From assembly GCA_940671915.1 (NCBI GenBank), contig CALNVZ010003426.1, positions 42,126,954 through 42,190,953 on the forward strand: a stretch of 64,000 bases of DNA. The letters run 5' to 3'. The stretch is from Paracentrotus lividus (Eukaryota > Echinodermata > Echinoidea > Camarodonta > Echinidae). The notes beneath the pieces are model-generated. The model ran no database searches, was not told the origin of the DNA, and saw only the letters and a list, made by a program, of their open reading frames with translations. Below, one piece after another: positions 61,195 to 64,000 of the stretch. Positions within the stretch are counted from its first letter, which is position 1. Every line of letters begins with the position of its first letter. Position numbers and translations under genes: made by a program.

Positions 61195-61516
61195 CTACTC
61201 TTCGATACACCTGCAAACTTCCCACCCCAATCAGCGCCACTGAATGCATGAAGACCAATTAGGCCTTTGTTCTTTTCGAAACCCACGGCTGAACATCTGT
61301 CACTGATGTTGATGTACGTTTTGTATTTCCCTTTCCTGTGATGAACGAAAGCAACCTTGGACCGTGTAATTGGAGCAAAGATCCATAAGATAAATGAAGA
61401 CATCGGTATCTGGGGAATATACATCGATGTCTCTGATGCTCCTGTCGCTCTTGAGTTCGCATCCAGTACATGCAGTGGGAGAGTGTATCTGCTTCTTCAT
61501 GTGTATGGTTGGTCAC
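61191..61516 (-). pseudogene. PIN-like acidic motif segment, three frames
   Basis: Within about 325 bases the homologous sequence moves through three frames: HEEADTLSHCMYWM, then RDIDVYSPDTDVFIYLMDL, then KVAFVHHRKGKYKTYINISD and GLIGLHAFSGADWGGKFAGV. The HEEAD and SPDTDV acid residues are where metal ligands would sit if this is a PIN/FEN-type nuclease fold; this is an inference. Frame changes lie near 61460 and 61330, and near 61190 at the join to the C-terminal segment. None is at a splice-like site. Confidence 0.5.
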
Positions 61517-61518
61517 TT

Positions 61519-61905
61519 TCAGATCGACACATCTGGCTTGTTTGAGTATGTAGAATTCCCATACACAACAATGATGCTCTTACTACTATCACCATATTTG
61601 CGCAGTACAGCCTTGCCAAGATACTCGGTCAATTGTGACTTAGTATGATTATGAGACAGAAGAGTTTTAAGTGAGACAAGTTTGATACTTGTGGAGTCTT
61701 TGATGTCAAACTTCACTGGCTCAATGCCTCCAGCTCTTTTGCCTCGAGTCTGAGCCTTGAGTGAGTCATCAATGTACCTGTCAAAGATGATACGTGCTTC
61801 GTTGTAATTAGATGCAAGCTTATCGATGTTCCTGACGAAGGCAGCAGCAAAGTCAGAGCAGTCAACCATGGATGAGGTCTTCTTAATTGACTGGACAACT
61901 GCCAT
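61519..61905 (-). CDS. Central segment of the uncharacterised protein
   Basis: This 128-codon frame contains SDFAAAFVRNIDKLASNYNE, ARIIFDRYIDDSLKAQTRGK, IKDSTSIKLVSLKTLLSHNH and TKSQLTEYLGKAVL. It aligns in order with the central part of the family. It is followed after a frame change by the HEEADT block. The frame ends at a stop near 61519, so a frameshift or a short deletion separates it from the next segment. Confidence 0.5.
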   Translation of the reverse strand: MAVVQSIKKTSSMVDCSDFAAAFVRNIDKLASNYNEARIIFDRYIDDSLKAQTRGKRAGGIEPVKFDIKDSTSIKLVSLKTLLSHNHTKSQLTEYLGKAVLRKYGDSSKSIIVVYGNSTYSNKPDVSI

Positions 61906-62013
61906 GGCATCGATGATGACACTTTCTCTCTCATTTCATGGGTCTGTGCTGTGGTTTCTTTGTCGGATGGCATTCGCTGATCACTATCTTGGCCCTCAGG
62001 CTGACTATTTGGT

Positions 62014-62649
62014 TTAGTTTCGAGTGCTTCTATGGCATGGATGAATGAACTTTGTCTGTGGAATGAGGAGGAGTCCATCAGAGGTGAAGAGTGAGCGTGG
62101 AATAACCGAGAACTCATACTTTCCAATCGTATCACCCAAAGACTGAATCATGCCAGGCCTTGACTGCTGAACAACCAGAAATCTTGCGAGAAGCTGGCGA
62201 TCCTCTCTTAGCTTAATTAGCTTGGCTCCAATCTTGCATTGGTTCTTCTTCCTGCAAGAGCTGAATGTCTTTAGTTTGGCTTTCTCATCGGTCCCAGATC
62301 GATTCTTGGCTGATGACTCAACTATTCTCCCAGACACATTCTTGGAACATATCTTGTCCTTTTGCATCTCTCTCAAAGATGTCTTCTTGAATGCTTCCGG
62401 TACTTGCATGTTGGAAACCACATTCATCAGCTTCATGGACTGGGTTTCAAAGGATTGCCCTCGCAGTGTCGTAGGATACCCTCTTGATTGCTGAGGAATT
62501 CCGGTGCATGCGAAGAGCCACAGTGCCATCGAGCTGATAATGCTCCTTCTTGTTCTTAGTGTTGGATTATTGGTGGTTCCACAGTAAGTCTCCTGGAAGT
62601 CATGAATGATGGTGACCAACTCTGGGGCGATCAGGAAATACCTACTCAA
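62014..62649 (-). CDS. Central/N-terminal segment of the uncharacterised protein
   Basis: This 211-codon frame begins with SRYFLIAPELVTIIHDFQET and contains MKLMNVVSNMQVPEAFKKTS, KLIKLREDRQLLARFLVVQQ and GKYEFSVIPRSLFTSDGLLL. These blocks match the family order. The last 15 or so residues are out of frame with the following segment. It sits upstream (in the gene's direction) of the 61519-61905 segment, with roughly 110 bases of shifted frame between them. Confidence 0.5.
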   Translation of the reverse strand: MSRYFLIAPELVTIIHDFQETYCGTTNNPTLRTRRSIISSMALWLFACTGIPQQSRGYPTTLRGQSFETQSMKLMNVVSNMQVPEAFKKTSLREMQKDKICSKNVSGRIVESSAKNRSGTDEKAKLKTFSSCRKKNQCKIGAKLIKLREDRQLLARFLVVQQSRPGMIQSLGDTIGKYEFSVIPRSLFTSDGLLLIPQTKFIHPCHRSTRN

Positions 62650-63198
62650 TGCTTCCTCATTCTGGTTTATTCCGTGATACCTCCAGCAACCTTGATTCTC
62701 TGATAAGTGTTCAAGTGTTTGGTCGCAAACAAGTTTGTGAAAGGGATGCCAGATTTCTTGACCATAATCACCTGCTTTAGTGCATCCAGGTTGTAGGATC
62801 AGATGTTTTCAGTGATTGCATCTGAGCAAGGTAGACTGGTATAAGCCTTGCATTTTTGTACAGGTCGTGTGCAAAGTATTTTCACCTGCTCTTCAACAGA
62901 AGCAAGATGTAGTTCCCAATCCCCTGTCTGCTAGCTCGAATCAGATGCAGCAAACTCTCAACCTGCTTCATGTAATTAAGTAGAAACTTTGCAGTTCACC
63001 ATTTCTTTGATGATTTTGGTTGAAGATCTCTGTGATCATTGCAGTAAGCTCTTCAAAGTCTTGTTTATGTCATTGTGTCTCTCGTGCAGCTTTTTGCGAA
63101 GCTCTTCGCATTTCGGAATCAGGGTTTCCAGTTGCTCATGATGCACTGATGCGTCAAACAGGAGATCGTAGGTTGCCATTATGTTTGTCATGTGGAAT
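62650..63198 (-). pseudogene. Frameshifted middle portion of the uncharacterised protein
   Basis: No long open frame exists here, but the family sequence can be followed through changing frames on the minus strand: ATYDLLFDASVHHEQLETLI, CEELRKKLHERHNDINKT, FEELTAMITEIFNQNHQ, YKNARLIPVYLAQMQSLKTS, and VKKSGIPFTNLFA. The changes look like single-base indels, so noisy consensus and true decay are equally possible. Confidence 0.45.
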
Positions 63199-63408
63199 CT
63201 ACCCCACGTCTAAACCACTTCCCTGTGAATATTGGCGGATCGTTGAGGGAAAGAGACCCGATTCAATGCTGATCGATTCCAAGCCACTATCCTCCATGTA
63301 CTTTGCAATTGCATGCAGAGATGCGAAGCAGGCATGTAGTTCACCAATTCGTAGAACCCAATTCTTATTCCCTGTGGAAGATTGCAGTTTCAGAGCTCTT
63401 TCGTACAA
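63199..63408 (-). CDS. N-proximal segment with IGELHACFASLHAIAKY motif
   Basis: This 69-codon frame contains KNWVLRIGELHACFASLHAI and EDSGLESISIESGLFPSTIR. It corresponds to the conserved R-(I/L/V)-GELH block and a following Gly/Glu-rich helix of the same uncharacterised family. The in-frame ATG at its start is unlikely to be the true start, because family-like coding sequence continues upstream in another frame. Confidence 0.45.
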   Translation of the reverse strand: MYERALKLQSSTGNKNWVLRIGELHACFASLHAIAKYMEDSGLESISIESGLFPSTIRQYSQGSGLDVG

Positions 63409-63677
63409 GTCGAGGTCAAGGTGATGACTGTCTTATGTTGAGGACCAACTACAACTGCTGATATTCCTTGGGCAAGACTTAAGATAGTGAAGAGGATGAA
63501 TAGTCAGTGGGAGGTCGGCGTAACAGAGGAGCAACAATTGCACTCTTTGTCTTTGATGGATTTCCTTTCTGTTTTGACTGCACAAGTAAAGAATTTGTGG
63601 CCCCCACGTTGGCACTGTGGAATTTTTCAAGGCTTTGGTAGATAGTTTTTCTCCTTCAGAAGATACCGTCTTGCATC

Positions 63678-63890
63678 CTATTTTCTGTTTACTCCACGGC
63701 CTCTGAATTGCTCATCAGATTCGTCTGAACTTGACAATGAAGCTTCCATAAGCTGTCCAATCTGAATCATCTTTGTAATGTGAAGATGCACTAGAAAATA
63801 CTGCTGTGAAAACTGCTCTTCTGTATCACCAATTTCATCTGGGTGGCAAATTAGGTCAGTCGTTTCATCGTTGGATTGCTCTGACAGGGA
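63678..63890 (-). CDS. Acidic/Ser-rich N-terminal segment
   Basis: An open frame on the minus strand (no local ATG) reads through CHPDEIGDTEEQFSQQYFLV and MIQIGQLMEASLSSSDESDE, ending GRGVNRK and TAG at 63680-63678. It is acidic and probably disordered. It lies directly 5' of the other segments of the frameshifted gene and is preceded by a 49-50 bp tandem repeat. Confidence 0.35.
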   Translation of the reverse strand, partial: SLSEQSNDETTDLICHPDEIGDTEEQFSQQYFLVHLHITKMIQIGQLMEASLSSSDESDEQFRGRGVNRK

Positions 63891-64000
63891 TTCTTGACTG
63901 AGTAGGTGAGTCTCCTATCGTTGGCTTGCTCTGAAGGGATTCTTGACTGAGTAGCTGAGTCTCCTATCGTTGGCTTGCTCTGCAAGGGATTCTTGACTGA
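63868..64000. repeat. 49-50 bp tandem repeat, about 2.7 copies, running off the edge
   Basis: Units start TCGTTGG(A/C)TTGCTCTG at 63868, 63918 and 63967 and contain GGGATTCTTGACTGAGTA. The period is 50 then 49, so it is not a multiple of three throughout. On the minus strand it overlaps the presumed 5' coding part of the uncharacterised gene. Confidence 0.7.

Larger units (their letters stand above)
60652..64000 (-). pseudogene. Uncharacterised multi-copy protein gene with Cys-rich tail, frameshifted, 5' end off window
   Basis: Successive minus-strand reading frames, from the window's right edge down to a stop near 60652, spell one long protein in order: an acidic Ser-rich N-terminal part, NWVLRIGELHACFASLHAI, YKNARLIPVYLAQMQ, SRYFLIAPELVTII, EFSVIPRSLFTSDG, RIIFDRYIDDSLKAQTRG, HEEADT, SPDTDVFIYLMDL, GLIGLHAFSGADWGGKFAG, FVCMVYGKNSKARHVSELRW, and a Cys-rich end. 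I recognise this ordered set from uncharacterised, often multi-copy proteins in cnidarian, arthropod and echinoderm assemblies. I know of no established function. The acidic motifs EEADT and SPDTDV recall PIN/FEN-like nucleases, and the tail recalls CXC (tesmin/TSO1) domains; both are inferences. At least five frame changes occur, so this is a decayed copy or an uncorrected-read consensus. Introns were not needed to explain the frame changes. Confidence 0.6.

Noticed and set aside
60692..62494. Several plus-strand frames of 60-110 codons
   Set aside because: Opposite-strand shadows of the minus-strand uncharacterised protein gene, whose frames match a known family pattern.

Overview
The window is from a eukaryotic, almost certainly marine-invertebrate genome. 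An echinoderm (probably a sea urchin) is my best guess. It is AT-rich and intron/intergenic in character, and it is crowded with short terminal-inverted-repeat (TIR) DNA elements, truncated CR1/L2-like LINEs and microsatellites. It also carries GCTCGCGCTTCGCGCTCGC-type and TTGGTCTAAT-type repeats of a kind common in marine invertebrate genomes. No rRNA, CRISPR, operon or prokaryotic gene organisation is present. Two N gaps (25747-25771 and 45624-45683) show it is a scaffold assembly.

Layout. 1-12.4 kb: a run of non-autonomous DNA transposons: a partial element with CGTTC-rich repeats at 1-910, a 2.6 kb TIR element at 2442-5052, a 3.1 kb TIR element with nested foldbacks at 5836-8945, and a Tc1-like element at 11130-12367. 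12.2-39.4 kb: a large rearranged duplication. Block A (12232-about 20310) recurs inverted as A' (30047-38183). Block B (about 20369-21530) recurs inverted as B' (38184-39360). Block C (21504-25746) recurs in direct orientation as C' (25799-30008). The order is A-B-C-gap-C'-A'-B', so this is not a simple palindrome. The right-hand copies are full of single-base indels and may be an assembly product. The blocks contain LINE fragments, Tc1-like elements, a foldback, a GACTAGC minisatellite and a 95-bp satellite inside a TIR element. 39.4-60 kb: mostly intergenic or intronic, with several sharply bounded TIR elements (500 bp with TTAA, 800 bp with TA, 1916 bp with AAGG target duplications), foldback simple repeats and two tRNA-like sequences. 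60.6-64 kb: a minus-strand, frameshifted member of an uncharacterised multi-copy animal protein family with a cysteine-rich C-terminus.

The one credible cellular gene is on the minus strand: two exons (50628-50369 and 45334-45229) that join in phase. They encode a cystine-knot growth factor of the neurotrophin/Spätzle type, preceded by a Lys-Arg site. The signal-peptide and prodomain exons were not found. The intron between the two exons holds a LINE 3' end, several repeats and the 60-N gap. Everything else is mobile, repetitive or unassigned sequence.
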